Made by a program: the position numbers and the translations under genes
In this document: positions 17,913 through 26,822 of the stretch, one piece after another
How the letters are laid out: each line of letters starts with the position of its first letter
Numbering within the stretch: the stretch's first letter is position 1
Notes under the pieces: model-generated
Database searches by the model: none
Told to the model about the DNA's origin: nothing
The model's input: the letters and a program-made list of their open reading frames with translations, nothing else
DNA from: JADJXV01 sp046328995
GTDB lineage: Bacteria; Bacteroidota; Ignavibacteria; Kapaibacteriales; UBA961
Length of the DNA stretch: 64,000 nt
Assembly (NCBI GenBank): GCA_046328995.1
Contig: JAXLVN010000002.1
Location: 1,116,001-1,180,000 of the forward strand
Reading direction: 5' to 3'

Positions 17913-18160
17913 GTAGAGACGTAGCATGCTACGTCTCTACGTTTGTACGTAATTTATTTGTGTTCAATAATTTATCGTAATTGTCTGTAGAGACGTAGCA
18001 TGCTACGTCTCTACGTCAGCCCGGAAAATGTATGGTCAACGTGTAATCGTAATCCCCAGTAGAGACGTAGCATGCTACGTCTCTACGTTTGCACGTAATT
18101 TATTTATATTCAATAATTGATCGTAATCCCCTGTAGAGACGTAGCATGCTACGTCTCTAC
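17913..18160. repeat. Four copies of a 28-bp perfect palindrome at ~73-bp spacing
   Basis: The half-site GTAGAGACGTAGCA and its exact complement form perfect 28-bp palindromes at 17913-17940, 17987-18014, 18059-18086 and 18133-18160, spaced 74, 72 and 74 bp. The spacers are related to each other (GTAATTTATTTGTGTTCAAT, GTAATTTATTTATATTCAAT). The last copy contains the stop codon of the neighbouring T9SS gene (18157-18159). Confidence 0.92.
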
Positions 18161-19686
18161 CTAATAATCGTCATCGACGTCGATGCAATTCTACCGCCAT
18201 ACTGCACACGCAAGGTATAAACTCCACTCGAAAGAAAATCGGTATTGATAGTAGAACGCTTACCATCCAAACGATACGTCCCAACATTCGAACCATAGAG
18301 GTCGAAAAGTGTGATAGTACAGTCATTCGATTCATTGTCAAGCTCGACGGTTATGTGGTCGCCTGCCGGGTTGGGGGAGAGATGGACTTCAGGGATGGTA
18401 GTTAGAGGCTGTTCATCGACAGTAGATGTCATTTTTTTACTCCATTTAGCGAAACCGTAGGTCTGTTTATCTCCGGCTGTTGTCATTCCAAATCCTCCTA
18501 TATATACTTCTCCATCATAGTATTTAATAGTCGAAATCCGAGGAAACCTTGATACCCCACTTCCAAGTGAACTCCACGATGTACCATTCCATACTACAAT
18601 TTGCATATAGCTACTTTTAAGCAAGTTATCTGTACCGATGCCATCTCGAAGGATACCTGCAACAAAAACCTGACCATCTCCATCAACCTCTGTTACGGTA
18701 TTCTCAACTTGCAAACTCGATAAATTCCAATTCGTATCGCCTATGAGTTTCCAGGTATTGTCAATATATCCGGATATGCAAGTACCAATTTCGATAACAT
18801 TAGAATCTACTGGCGATACACGCTGATATCGGCTTTTATAGTAGTAATTATTTTTTGTGTCAATACCGAATCCATCACCGTATGTAACTCCTACTGTAGC
18901 TATATCAAATGTGCTTTCCTTCGTTTGTGAAACGACCTTTTTTCCATCCCATGTTTCAAAGTAACTACGAAAATTGTTAGTAGTATTACAGTTAAAACCA
19001 AAATTGATTAGTAAATTATTATAAGGTAATGATGAGGCATAACTAAAGTCATCGTATTCATAATATCTTGTACCGTCCCACTTGACGGTATTTCTTGTTA
19101 AAACGGTATTACCTGTTACCGTAAACCGTCCCTGAATATAGACTATTCCGTTATATACCTCAATATACTCGATAACTTTACTATCATCAGGGTTGCTTGG
19201 GTTAGATAGTCCATTTCCCATCGGAAACCAAGTTTTAGTTTTTCTGTTAAATCGTACGATGTTTGTTGCCGACACTTTTTGAACATCAACCGATGTAAAG
19301 TTTCCACCAACATAGATATTATCATCATCGACCGAAAATGTTGATATAACGCCATTAACATCGATATCGCATATAATACTCCAGCCGTCTTTCTTTGTAT
19401 AGCGTCCGATAACCGCAAATTGGTTCACATCTAATCCTAACGCGTACAAGACACCATTATATACTTTTAGCTGATAAACAAAATCAAGAAGTCCGCCGGA
19501 TTTTGTTGACACATCCGTCCAATAGATATCATCAGGATGCGAAGCAAGGATAGAAGGCGGTGCCTTTCCATCACGTTGTTGCTGCGCATAAAACTCCGGA
19601 GGGAAGGGATGCTTTTCACGAGCATTTGCTGCGTAGTATGAAGTACTTATTATTAGTAGCGTGAGTAGTATTGTAATACAGTTCAT
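18157..19686 (-). CDS. T9SS-secreted protein with repeated propeller-like blades
   Basis: 509 residues with a signal peptide (MNCITILLTLLIISTSYYAANA). The body has blade-like repeats: FSVDDDNIYVGGNFTSVDVQ, EVYNGIVYIQGRFTVTG, VDGDGQVFVAGILRDG, IKYYDGEVYIGGFGMTTAG, resembling Kelch/galactose-oxidase-type delta-60 repeats. The T9SS sorting domain is complete: LSPNPAGDHITVEL, TITLFDLYGSNVGTY, SSGVYTLRVQYGGRIASTSMTIIR. The stop codon TAG lies inside a 28-bp palindrome, so the 3' end borders or was created by a repeat insertion. Neighbours are other cargo genes separated by repeat arrays. Confidence 0.85.
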   Translation of the reverse strand: MNCITILLTLLIISTSYYAANAREKHPFPPEFYAQQQRDGKAPPSILASHPDDIYWTDVSTKSGGLLDFVYQLKVYNGVLYALGLDVNQFAVIGRYTKKDGWSIICDIDVNGVISTFSVDDDNIYVGGNFTSVDVQKVSATNIVRFNRKTKTWFPMGNGLSNPSNPDDSKVIEYIEVYNGIVYIQGRFTVTGNTVLTRNTVKWDGTRYYEYDDFSYASSLPYNNLLINFGFNCNTTNNFRSYFETWDGKKVVSQTKESTFDIATVGVTYGDGFGIDTKNNYYYKSRYQRVSPVDSNVIEIGTCISGYIDNTWKLIGDTNWNLSSLQVENTVTEVDGDGQVFVAGILRDGIGTDNLLKSSYMQIVVWNGTSWSSLGSGVSRFPRISTIKYYDGEVYIGGFGMTTAGDKQTYGFAKWSKKMTSTVDEQPLTTIPEVHLSPNPAGDHITVELDNESNDCTITLFDLYGSNVGTYRLDGKRSTINTDFLSSGVYTLRVQYGGRIASTSMTIIR

Positions 19687-19757
19687 AATTGTTCCTTTTC
19701 AGTATGTTGGGGAGTAGTTCGATTGTGAATTCTCTGTTTGGTTCGTAATTTCTTGTT

Positions 19758-19780
19758 CGGTTAGCTGTTACAACTGACCG
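19758..19780. repeat. Hairpin of the GTCAGTTG / CAACTGAC family
   Basis: CGGTTAGCTG-TTA-CAACTGACCG is an imperfect hairpin (8 of 10 pairs). It precedes array B, and a similar arm (CAACTGACCG, 24771-24780) precedes array C. Confidence 0.6.
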
Positions 19781-19837
19781 ACACTTTCTACTGTTGGAAC
19801 GTATTGCTTGCCCAAAGCTGACTTAAGTAATACCATA

Positions 19838-20170
19838 ACATTCGACCTCTCTGAGGTCGTAAACTCTTTTCTGTACATTCAGCTACAAACATTCGACCTC
19901 TCTGAGGTCGTAATTTCTTTTGTGTCCATCTTGCTACAAACATTTGACCTCTCTGAGGTCGTAGAATCTTCTGTTCCCATATTGCAATAACCATTCGACC
20001 TCTCTGAGGTCATCCAATCTTCTGTTCCCATCTTGCTACAAACATTTGACCTCTCTGAGGTCATACATCATTTATCCATCCATGCATCAACGACCTCAGC
20101 GAGGTCGAATATTTGTAGCAACGTGCCGCCCCAAGAATTCACGACTTCAGTGAGGTCGAATGTTTGGTTA
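19838..20170. repeat. 51-bp-period hairpin array B (5 direct + 2 inverted units)
   Basis: Five direct units carry the core TTCGACCTCTCTGAGGTCRT, separated by variable linkers ending mostly in TTGCTACAAAC. They are followed by two inverted units (CGACCTCAGCGAGGTCG, CGACTTCAGTGAGGTCG). The closing part, with CGTGCCGCCCCAAGAATTCA between the inverted units, is shared with array C. The array fills the 574-bp gap between two T9SS cargo genes. Confidence 0.9.
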
Positions 20171-20260
20171 GGTTGTTTAATCGCGTACCGTATGCTCTGT
20201 ATGCTTCAGGGGGACGTGTTAGAGTTCTGTTGAAACTGCCGACCGTAAAGGAATTAGAAC

Positions 20261-21475
20261 TTAATGATTAACCATTACTTTAGTCATACTATAGCTACCA
20301 TTGTTATCTCGAATTTCCACAAAATACACACCCGATGGAGCATTCCCAATAGGAATTCTGGCTTCGCTATTATTAATTGATATTACAGGACTTCGTAGTA
20401 TTCCAAGTATATCGCGGAGAGCGACAGTACCAATGCCGTCATACCGAACACTAAAATATTCAGACGATGGATTGGGGGTGATGTGCATACTTAATAGGGT
20501 AGCTTCTTCGAGACCAACGGGAATCTCTCCTCGATATAATCCGCTAGTCGTCCATGCAAAAATCGTTTTCCCGATAGCCGTAAAATTATTTGCATAAATA
20601 TTAGTAAGTTCTTCATCTGCTGTCCATTTATCTCCATTGGTTACACTATGAAAGACTCCTTTATCGCCTGATGGCTGCAATCCAAGAAAAACATTCGTTT
20701 CTGTCGCAAATATCGCCTCTACCATGCCATCGCTTGGTAATCCTTCATTAATCTCATCCCATGTTATTCCATCATCTACGCTACGGTATGCACCATAAAA
20801 ATGTGATCCTGCATAAAATGTTGTACTGTTTGCTGTCAGTTGCGTTATAGGAGGGCTTATCTCAAATTGGCTTGTCCATGTTTCTCCCTTATCTGTACTT
20901 CGGAATATTCCATCATGTTGTGTACCTACAATGATAGTCGAATCCTTAGTTGCAAATGTAAAAATGAGAGAATCGGCCGGGTCTTTGATAGTCAATCCTT
21001 TATTGGATGGAATCCACGATTCGCCATTGTCAGTACTTTTATATATTCCTCCGCCGAGTGTTCCGGCAAGTAACACATTCTCTATCGAACCCAATGCTCG
21101 AATTCCATAACGTGGTAATCCTTTACTCACCTCTACCCAAGTATCCCCATTATCTGAGCTCCGATATACCTTGCCGCTATCTGTTCCGGCGAATAATTTG
21201 CCAACATGAATAAGTATGCTCGTAATCCGGTAATCATTGTTTATCGGTTTAATATTGGGAAGCCCTTCATTTACCTCTTCCCAAGATTCACCTTTATCTG
21301 AAGTACGCATCACTCCTTTTTCCCAAGAACCAGTAAAAAGATAAGTGTCATTGATGGCAAAAGATACATGAGTACCACCAAGATACTCGGGGAGCCGTTC
21401 CCAATGGATTGCTTGAGCGAGTGTTGTGGCAGATGCTGTTATAAAGCATAGCAAAAATAGTAGTGTGGTTTTCAT
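20261..21475 (-). CDS. T9SS-secreted BNR/sialidase-type propeller protein
   Basis: 404 residues with a signal peptide (MKTTLLFLLCFITASATTLAQ). Repeated Asp-box-like motifs spaced about 40-50 residues apart include RTSDKGESWEEVNEGLPN, RSSDNGDTWVEVSKGLPR, KSTDNGESWIPSNKGL, RSTDKGETWTSQ and RSVDDGITWDEINEGLP. These mark a BNR or Ycf48/VPS10-like propeller. The sialidase catalytic Arg triad is not apparent, so no enzyme activity is claimed. The T9SS sorting domain ends the protein (HITPNPSSEYFSVRYDG, SGVYFVEIRDNNGSYSMTKVMVNH). It lies 17 bp downstream of the WD40 protein gene, so the two are co-transcribed. Confidence 0.88.
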   Translation of the reverse strand: MKTTLLFLLCFITASATTLAQAIHWERLPEYLGGTHVSFAINDTYLFTGSWEKGVMRTSDKGESWEEVNEGLPNIKPINNDYRITSILIHVGKLFAGTDSGKVYRSSDNGDTWVEVSKGLPRYGIRALGSIENVLLAGTLGGGIYKSTDNGESWIPSNKGLTIKDPADSLIFTFATKDSTIIVGTQHDGIFRSTDKGETWTSQFEISPPITQLTANSTTFYAGSHFYGAYRSVDDGITWDEINEGLPSDGMVEAIFATETNVFLGLQPSGDKGVFHSVTNGDKWTADEELTNIYANNFTAIGKTIFAWTTSGLYRGEIPVGLEEATLLSMHITPNPSSEYFSVRYDGIGTVALRDILGILRSPVISINNSEARIPIGNAPSGVYFVEIRDNNGSYSMTKVMVNH

Positions 21476-21492
21476 TCTCGATTCCTTGTAGG

Positions 21493-23781
21493 TTATTTGT
21501 ATATCAATACTTTATTAACTGTCACCATTCCTTTATTGTCGGTATATTCCACAAAGTATTGACCGGACTGGAAGTCTATTGTGGAAATAGTTGCTTTACC
21601 ATTTGATACCACTATTTCCTCGATTACCGCTCTTCCGAATACATCTCGCATAGTCACTACACCGTTAGTCGGACATTGGATAGTTATATGGTCAGTTGCG
21701 GGATTGGGAAGTACATTCAATGTAAATGGTGTCGATGGGAGCGGAGCTGATTCTTCAACTTCAGTCGTGGCTTGTTCAATATCCCAAACACATATAGTAC
21801 CATCATATTCTAAGCTTACCAAACGTTTGTTATTTGGCGAAAAAGCTAAGTAGGCATGAGGAATACCACTATGAAAGCGTGCGATCTCTTTTTTATTTAT
21901 AATATCCCACACGATAATCAAACTGTCAATTCTAGAATTATCCCATCCCATTGAACCAACCGCAAAATATCGTGTGTCGGGTGAAATTGCATACGGCCTG
22001 CAAAAGTCATAACCGGTTGGAACATAGGGATAAGGAGGCGTTCTGAATTCATCAATGGTGTTCCAAGTCTTTTGCGTCTTCTTCAGCCGCATCCATCCTT
22101 CACTCCCTGCAAGTAATAACGTACTATCTGGTGCAAATCGAATTGCCGATACTGAAATATCAGGATTATCATACTCAATAAGCCGTAAATCTGGTAAGGT
22201 AACTATTGCATAAATACCACTCATTATTATCATTTGATCACTTGTAGGCGAAATTGAAATATCTTCAATCACCGAGACTCCTGACCAACTCGTGGGTATC
22301 AATTTAGTCAAGTCCTTCATTTTGACTATTTGTTTTGTCTTTGTATCTATTACACCAATCCCGGGATGGTAATTATCATGGTCAGTTACTTCTAAGTCAT
22401 GGTAACGGAACGCTATATATTTTCCGTTGTTACTCCACTCGACGCCATCGATATATTTCCCTGGAACTCCAATAGATACTGGTAACTGAGTAATAGTATC
22501 ATATAAGTAGATAGTGTCTTCTATACTGCCAACAATTGCAGGTGAAACCATTGAATGTGCAACACTTGAAAAACTGCTAAAGGGTACATTGTCAAAGCGG
22601 TAAAGGGTTCGTCCTGTGTTTATATCCAATTCTTTAAATTTTGAAGCGCCAACACCAATAATTTTAGTATCATCAACTGAAATTTGTTTGTTAAATGACA
22701 AATATGTCGTTTTTATTCCAGTGAGTTCTGTAAGTAACTTACCTATCTCCATGTCATAAATTTCAACTTCACTTGCCGAAGAACCAGAATATCCTGTATA
22801 CATTATTGCTAATGTTCCTTCTTCATTTATATCTAATGTTGATGCGAACCTATTGTTATTTATTGGCAAATCATTATACACTGGAAATGTTTTTAATAAC
22901 ACCCCTTTTTCTGCATCCCAAACCATATTATCATAATTGTTCGTTACTACAGTTTTACGGTTAGCTGATATTTTACCACAAAAGAACCCGGGGTTCGACA
23001 CACCTCTATTAAATTCACCTTTCATAGCATCCCAATAGGAAAAAATATACTTACCACTGCCCAAAATGATGAGTGTTTGCCCGTCCGCAGAGAAAGTAAT
23101 ATCTATTATTTCTGTACCCTTTTCGTTAGGAAATGGTTTGAAAGAACAAACTACCTTACCGTCATCCATTCGTATCACCGTAACATTCTCCTTTTTATCG
23201 GTAGCAACCAAGTACTTCCCGTCAGATGAATAGTCTCCTATATATGCCCAATGGGACAGGATATGGTCAAATTTGTGTGAGAGCGTACCAGTATTCCAAT
23301 CCCATTCATAAATAGTGCTGTCGCCTTCAAATACGATACGCGAACCATCCGGTGAGAAAGCAAGTATATCCAAATTTTGTGCCGGGTTATCGGGAATAAA
23401 TGTTCGTAGTATTCCACCGGTTTCACAAGACATAATTTTGAAACGTGTTCCATTTACATTAAGCTGACAAGCCATAAAGCGTGAGTTAGGAGAAAATACC
23501 ATCTTCGTAAACATTGCATCAAATGTGCCAAATGCACTAATGATTGTATCCCTGACTGTACGAATTCGTTTACTTGTTTTAATATCAACGATATGACAAT
23601 AATGCCCTTTGTCACTAAGATATGAAGCATATTTACCATCCGGTGAAAGGGATATATGGAAAGGATACCATTCATTCGAGGCGGGGCGGCTCCACAGCTC
23701 TTCAGTTACAACAGATGGTTGGGCGGAGAGTAAATACAAACAATTAATGAATATTATAACCACGCAGGAAAACTGTTTCAT
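21493..23781 (-). CDS. T9SS-secreted WD40-like repeat protein
   Basis: 762 residues with a signal peptide (MKQFSCVVIIFINCLYLLSAQ). Many WD40/TolB-like blades are seen: SLSPDGKYASYLSDKGH, AFSPDGSRIVFEGDSTIYEWD, TFSADGQTLIILGSGKYIFSYWD, RFAPDSTLLLAGSEG, AFSPNNKRLVSLEYDGTICVWD. The C-terminal T9SS sorting domain reads VLPNPATDHITIQCP, RDVFGRAVIEEIV, SGQYFVEYTDNKGMVTVNKVLIYK. First gene of a two-gene unit with the BNR protein. The role is probably protein or ligand binding at the surface (inference from fold). Confidence 0.88.
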   Translation of the reverse strand: MKQFSCVVIIFINCLYLLSAQPSVVTEELWSRPASNEWYPFHISLSPDGKYASYLSDKGHYCHIVDIKTSKRIRTVRDTIISAFGTFDAMFTKMVFSPNSRFMACQLNVNGTRFKIMSCETGGILRTFIPDNPAQNLDILAFSPDGSRIVFEGDSTIYEWDWNTGTLSHKFDHILSHWAYIGDYSSDGKYLVATDKKENVTVIRMDDGKVVCSFKPFPNEKGTEIIDITFSADGQTLIILGSGKYIFSYWDAMKGEFNRGVSNPGFFCGKISANRKTVVTNNYDNMVWDAEKGVLLKTFPVYNDLPINNNRFASTLDINEEGTLAIMYTGYSGSSASEVEIYDMEIGKLLTELTGIKTTYLSFNKQISVDDTKIIGVGASKFKELDINTGRTLYRFDNVPFSSFSSVAHSMVSPAIVGSIEDTIYLYDTITQLPVSIGVPGKYIDGVEWSNNGKYIAFRYHDLEVTDHDNYHPGIGVIDTKTKQIVKMKDLTKLIPTSWSGVSVIEDISISPTSDQMIIMSGIYAIVTLPDLRLIEYDNPDISVSAIRFAPDSTLLLAGSEGWMRLKKTQKTWNTIDEFRTPPYPYVPTGYDFCRPYAISPDTRYFAVGSMGWDNSRIDSLIIVWDIINKKEIARFHSGIPHAYLAFSPNNKRLVSLEYDGTICVWDIEQATTEVEESAPLPSTPFTLNVLPNPATDHITIQCPTNGVVTMRDVFGRAVIEEIVVSNGKATISTIDFQSGQYFVEYTDNKGMVTVNKVLIYK

Positions 23782-23817
23782 GTTATCAAGTTGTTAGTAG
23801 TATATAGAATTCCAGTC

Positions 23818-24040
23818 CAGTCAGTTGCTACAACTGACTGTAACAACATACATTTGAAACGTCTTGCATGTGAATGCTTTACAGCCGTATGAATCCAAGC
23901 AAAGCATACCTTGAGTACGATACCGTTGACAATGTACAAGTATCTCTGCACTATGAGAGTGCATCATATAGACTGTAGATATATCTATCCAGCAGACCTT
24001 TTAGCGGTATGTGTTGACGGTCGGTTGCAGCAACCGACCG
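23818..24040. repeat. Segment bounded by two related hairpins (GTCAGTTG / CAACTGAC family)
   Basis: CAGTCAGTTG-CTA-CAACTGACTG (23818-23840) and CGGTCGGTTG-CAG-CAACCGACCG (24018-24040) have the same 10-bp stem and 3-nt loop, with paired substitutions in both arms. Between them is 177 bp with no open frame. The right end (TTTTAGCGGTATGTGTT... GACCGGACG) is also found at 52228-52273. Confidence 0.75.
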
Positions 24041-24108
24041 GACGTTTAAATAATGCGAAGTAGATACAAAGGGAGAATAGCAATCCATTTTTTTTTCATA
24101 TTCTTCTC

Positions 24109-24591
24109 CTACCTTTTTATTAATGGTTTACTTGAATTATTCAATTTTTGGATTAGTAGTTTTATAGCACTTGGCGTATCTTCGAATTTAATTACCTTGA
24201 TTTTTTCTTCGTCAGGTAATGTTGGATTTGAAGCTGGAACTAAAGCTGTTATTGTCAGTTTAGAATCAGGATATTTACTATTATCATTAAGATTCCATGC
24301 TTCTTGTACATCAAATAAAGATAGAAGAGAGTCAAGATAATTTTTGGAATAGACTGATGTATCACTATGTAAAGAGTCTCTTATCGGTGAGGGATCAAAT
24401 ACCTTAAAAGTTTCAATAAAATGAAAGCTGTCCTTTCTGCCAATGCATAACTGACTTCCAAGCATGGAGCTCCACTTATATTCAATTTGAGTTACTTGGC
24501 TTGGTGCTGGTGCTTCTACACTGTTGTCTCTACAAGAAAAAGTAAACAGAGATGCAAATATAGAAGATATAATAATCAAGAAGTTTTTCAT
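24109..24591 (-). CDS. Small lipoprotein of unknown function
   Basis: 160 residues with lipoprotein signal MKNFLIIISSIFASLFTFSC (Cys 20) followed by RDNSVEAPAPSQ, a typical linker. The rest has no family I recognise; it includes WSSMLGSQLCIGRKDSFHFIE and ends KLLIQKLNNSSKPLIKR. A/T-rich codon use like the surrounding T9SS genes. It stands alone, bounded by hairpin elements on both sides (23818-24040 and 24626-24780). Confidence 0.65.
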   Translation of the reverse strand: MKNFLIIISSIFASLFTFSCRDNSVEAPAPSQVTQIEYKWSSMLGSQLCIGRKDSFHFIETFKVFDPSPIRDSLHSDTSVYSKNYLDSLLSLFDVQEAWNLNDNSKYPDSKLTITALVPASNPTLPDEEKIKVIKFEDTPSAIKLLIQKLNNSSKPLIKR

Positions 24592-24625
24592 TTTAATTGT
24601 CCTTTCAGTTGCTTTATTTCTAGTT

Positions 24626-24780
24626 CGGTCAGTTGCTTAGGGTCGTACAACGTTAAATTAATAAAACAAAAAATATATGTGTTGTAACTATCTGAAAACA
24701 AAGATAGCTTTAAATGCTGTATAGAGTGTGTAATATTACTATTTAAAGCACGACTCTATACAACTGACCGTCAATACATA
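24626..24780. repeat. 155-bp MITE-like segment with 10-bp terminal inverted repeats
   Basis: CGGTCAGTTG at 24626-24635 is matched exactly by CAACTGACCG at 24771-24780. An inner pair is visible (TTTAAATGCTGTATAGAG against CTCTATA and TATTTAAAGCA). The arms belong to the hairpin family seen at 19758, 23818 and 24018. No reading frame. Confidence 0.6.
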
Positions 24781-24828
24781 CCGATGGAACGTACTGCTTG
24801 TCCATAGAATGCGTAAGTATTACCAAAA

Positions 24829-25365
24829 GGTTCCACCTCTCTGAAGTCGTAATTTCTTGTTTGTACATCTTGCTACAAACATTTGACCTCTCTGAGGTCG
24901 TCCAATCTAATGTTTCCATCTTGCTACAAACATTCGACCTCTCTGAGGTCGCACATTCTAATGTTTCCATCTTGCTACAAACATTCGACCTCTCTGAGGT
25001 CGTACATTCTTTGTTGTTCATCCGGCTACAAACATTCGACCTCTCTGAGGTCGTAACTTCTATTGTATCTATCTTGCTACAAACATTCGACCTCTCTGAG
25101 GTCGTACATTCTTTGTTGTTCATCCGGCTACAAACATTCGACCTCTCTGAGGTCGTAACTTCTATTGTATCTATCTTGCTACAAACATTCGACCTCTCTG
25201 AGGTCGTAATTTCTTTTGTGTCCATTTTGCTACAAACATTTGACCTCTCTGAGGTCAAACATCTTTTATCCATCCATGCAGCAACGACCTCAGCGAGATC
25301 GAACATTTATAGCAACGTGCCGCCCCAAGAATTCACGACTTCAGTGAGGTCGAATGTTTGGTTTG
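24829..25365. repeat. 51-bp-period hairpin array C (9 direct + 2 inverted units)
   Basis: The unit is TTGCTACAAACATT + CGACCTCTCTGAGGTCG + an 18-20 bp variable linker, with an exact period of 51 bp through most of the array. Some linkers occur twice (those with TTGTTGTTCATCCGG and TATTGTATCTATC), showing internal duplication. The first unit is degenerate (CCACCTCTCTGAAGTCG). Two inverted units close the array. Because 51 is a multiple of 3 and no stops fall in the unit, long frames are open on both strands (17-residue repeats such as TSERSNVCSK); I regard these as non-coding. Confidence 0.92.
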
Positions 25366-25388
25366 GTTGTTACCGAACCGGATGGAAA

Positions 25389-26297
25389 TTATCTACATAC
25401 AACCATCGACGTGGTCATCATCCCGCTCGCAGCGCGCATCTGCACAAAATATACACCCGGTGCAATGTCTGATACATCGACATTCACTTGACCATGCACC
25501 AATTGTAGTTGCTTTACTTCTCTTCCTAGTGTATTCAATATACGCACCGATAAGATATTGTCTATCCCGATAATAGAGAAGGAATTGGAAACAGGATTTG
25601 GGGTGAGTTTTGCACCATTCAACTCTATTTCTGGGGGCTCGGTAACATAAACAACGCCTGATCTTAGTATCTCACCTGTTCTTGCATCACAACTCAACCA
25701 CCCGACACGTTCACCCATACTATTGAGTTCTTCCATATTCCACATTGTCCTTACTTTGTCAGAATCCGGCTTGTACGACTCTGGTAAACTCCGATTTAAG
25801 TAAATAGAACGCATTATCGGCCATTGAGTTTTTGAACTTTTATAAATCGAATCACTATCAAACCATGAGTCCTCTGCGATTCCTACCGTATCGGCGAATT
25901 CAGTTATTGGTTTGTAGATTGTTTCTTTAATAATAAAAGGCGGTTTCATTCTTTCAAGATGGACGGTAATCTTATACATGCTATCCTTACTTAGTTCAGC
26001 TATTCTGCATTCATATACCCATTTGTATGCCTTGCCTTTCCAATATCGGGATGTAAGATCGTCTGGTCTATAAATAGTATCTGCACACAACAACGTATCA
26101 AGTATATCTATTTCTTTTTCAGGGTATGCCTTAAATAATGTTGGAGTACCATAGTCACGCTGTATTTTATTATAAGTTTCTTGCCAACCTGTCTTGGCGG
26201 TAAGTGGGATAATCGAATCTTGTACCGCATAGAGGTTGCTACTCATGAGTACAATACATCCGAAGAGTAGAATGGATAGAATTCTCTGCTTTTTCAT
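25389..26297 (-). CDS. T9SS-secreted protein, function unknown
   Basis: 302 residues with a signal peptide (MKKQRILSILLFGCIVLMSSNLYA). The central part has no family I recognise: it contains YWKGKAYKWVYECRIAELSKDSMYKITVHLER and, before the tail, MGERVGWLSCDARTGEILRSGVVYV. The tail is a clear T9SS sorting domain: LTPNPVSNSFSIIGID, VRILNTLGREVKQL, APGVYFVQMRAASGMMTTSMVVCR. It lies right at the end of hairpin array C; the nearest inverted unit is 24 bp from the stop codon. The 1.07 kb upstream of it hold repeats only. Confidence 0.82.
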   Translation of the reverse strand: MKKQRILSILLFGCIVLMSSNLYAVQDSIIPLTAKTGWQETYNKIQRDYGTPTLFKAYPEKEIDILDTLLCADTIYRPDDLTSRYWKGKAYKWVYECRIAELSKDSMYKITVHLERMKPPFIIKETIYKPITEFADTVGIAEDSWFDSDSIYKSSKTQWPIMRSIYLNRSLPESYKPDSDKVRTMWNMEELNSMGERVGWLSCDARTGEILRSGVVYVTEPPEIELNGAKLTPNPVSNSFSIIGIDNILSVRILNTLGREVKQLQLVHGQVNVDVSDIAPGVYFVQMRAASGMMTTSMVVCR

Positions 26298-26574
26298 TGA
26301 AGAACCTATTTTAATGATTGATAATAATTAATTTTAAGATAATATGTCAGGTATGGTAAGTCGTCATTTAATGATTAGATGCCGGGTAGGAATACCGTGT
26401 TTGGATAGGTGTTTGTGAAGCAACCAATCAAGCAAAATCGGTCATCGAAATACTCATGCAAAAGCTCTTGAATATTATGAAATCGGTTGCCGGTAGTTGA
26501 TAACGTTGAATTGCCATGAAGTTCTGCGTGTGAATAGTATGAATTGCTCGTAAATTAAGGGAATACCTGTTTAT

Positions 26575-26750
26575 AACCAAAGAATATTTGCATAAAAACA
26601 CCCAGAACCGCTTAAAAATTTACATTGCCCGTTAAAGTCATCACAAGTCATGGTTTATGAATACTTACAGTTATCAGCAGGTGTAGATTTGGCTAAAGCC
26701 GAATACCTTGGTTTTCTTTTTTCTCCAGCTGAAGCTGGAGTCTAGTCAGG
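26575..26750. repeat. 176-bp duplicated element, copy 2
   Basis: Near-identical to 15711-15886, including the CTCCAGCTGAAGCTGGAG hairpin near its end. The preceding 26298-26574 shows no gene or obvious signal. Confidence 0.9.
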
Positions 26751-26822
26751 AGGGAGTTTGTTTTCCTGGGTGGTTTGAGCGTGGTCGATGCATAGTTCAG
26801 ATTGTTCGCAGCAGTGGTTCGG

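Noticed and set aside
24829..25365. CRISPR array (short repeats with variable spacers)
   Set aside because: The repeat is an imperfect hairpin, linkers of 18-20 bp are too short and often duplicated, inverted units close the array, and no cas gene is near.
24743..25472. Open frames of 187 and 224 codons on both strands over array C encoding 17-residue repeats
   Set aside because: They result from the 51-bp period (a multiple of 3) without stops. No start signals, signal peptide or family, and both strands are equally open.
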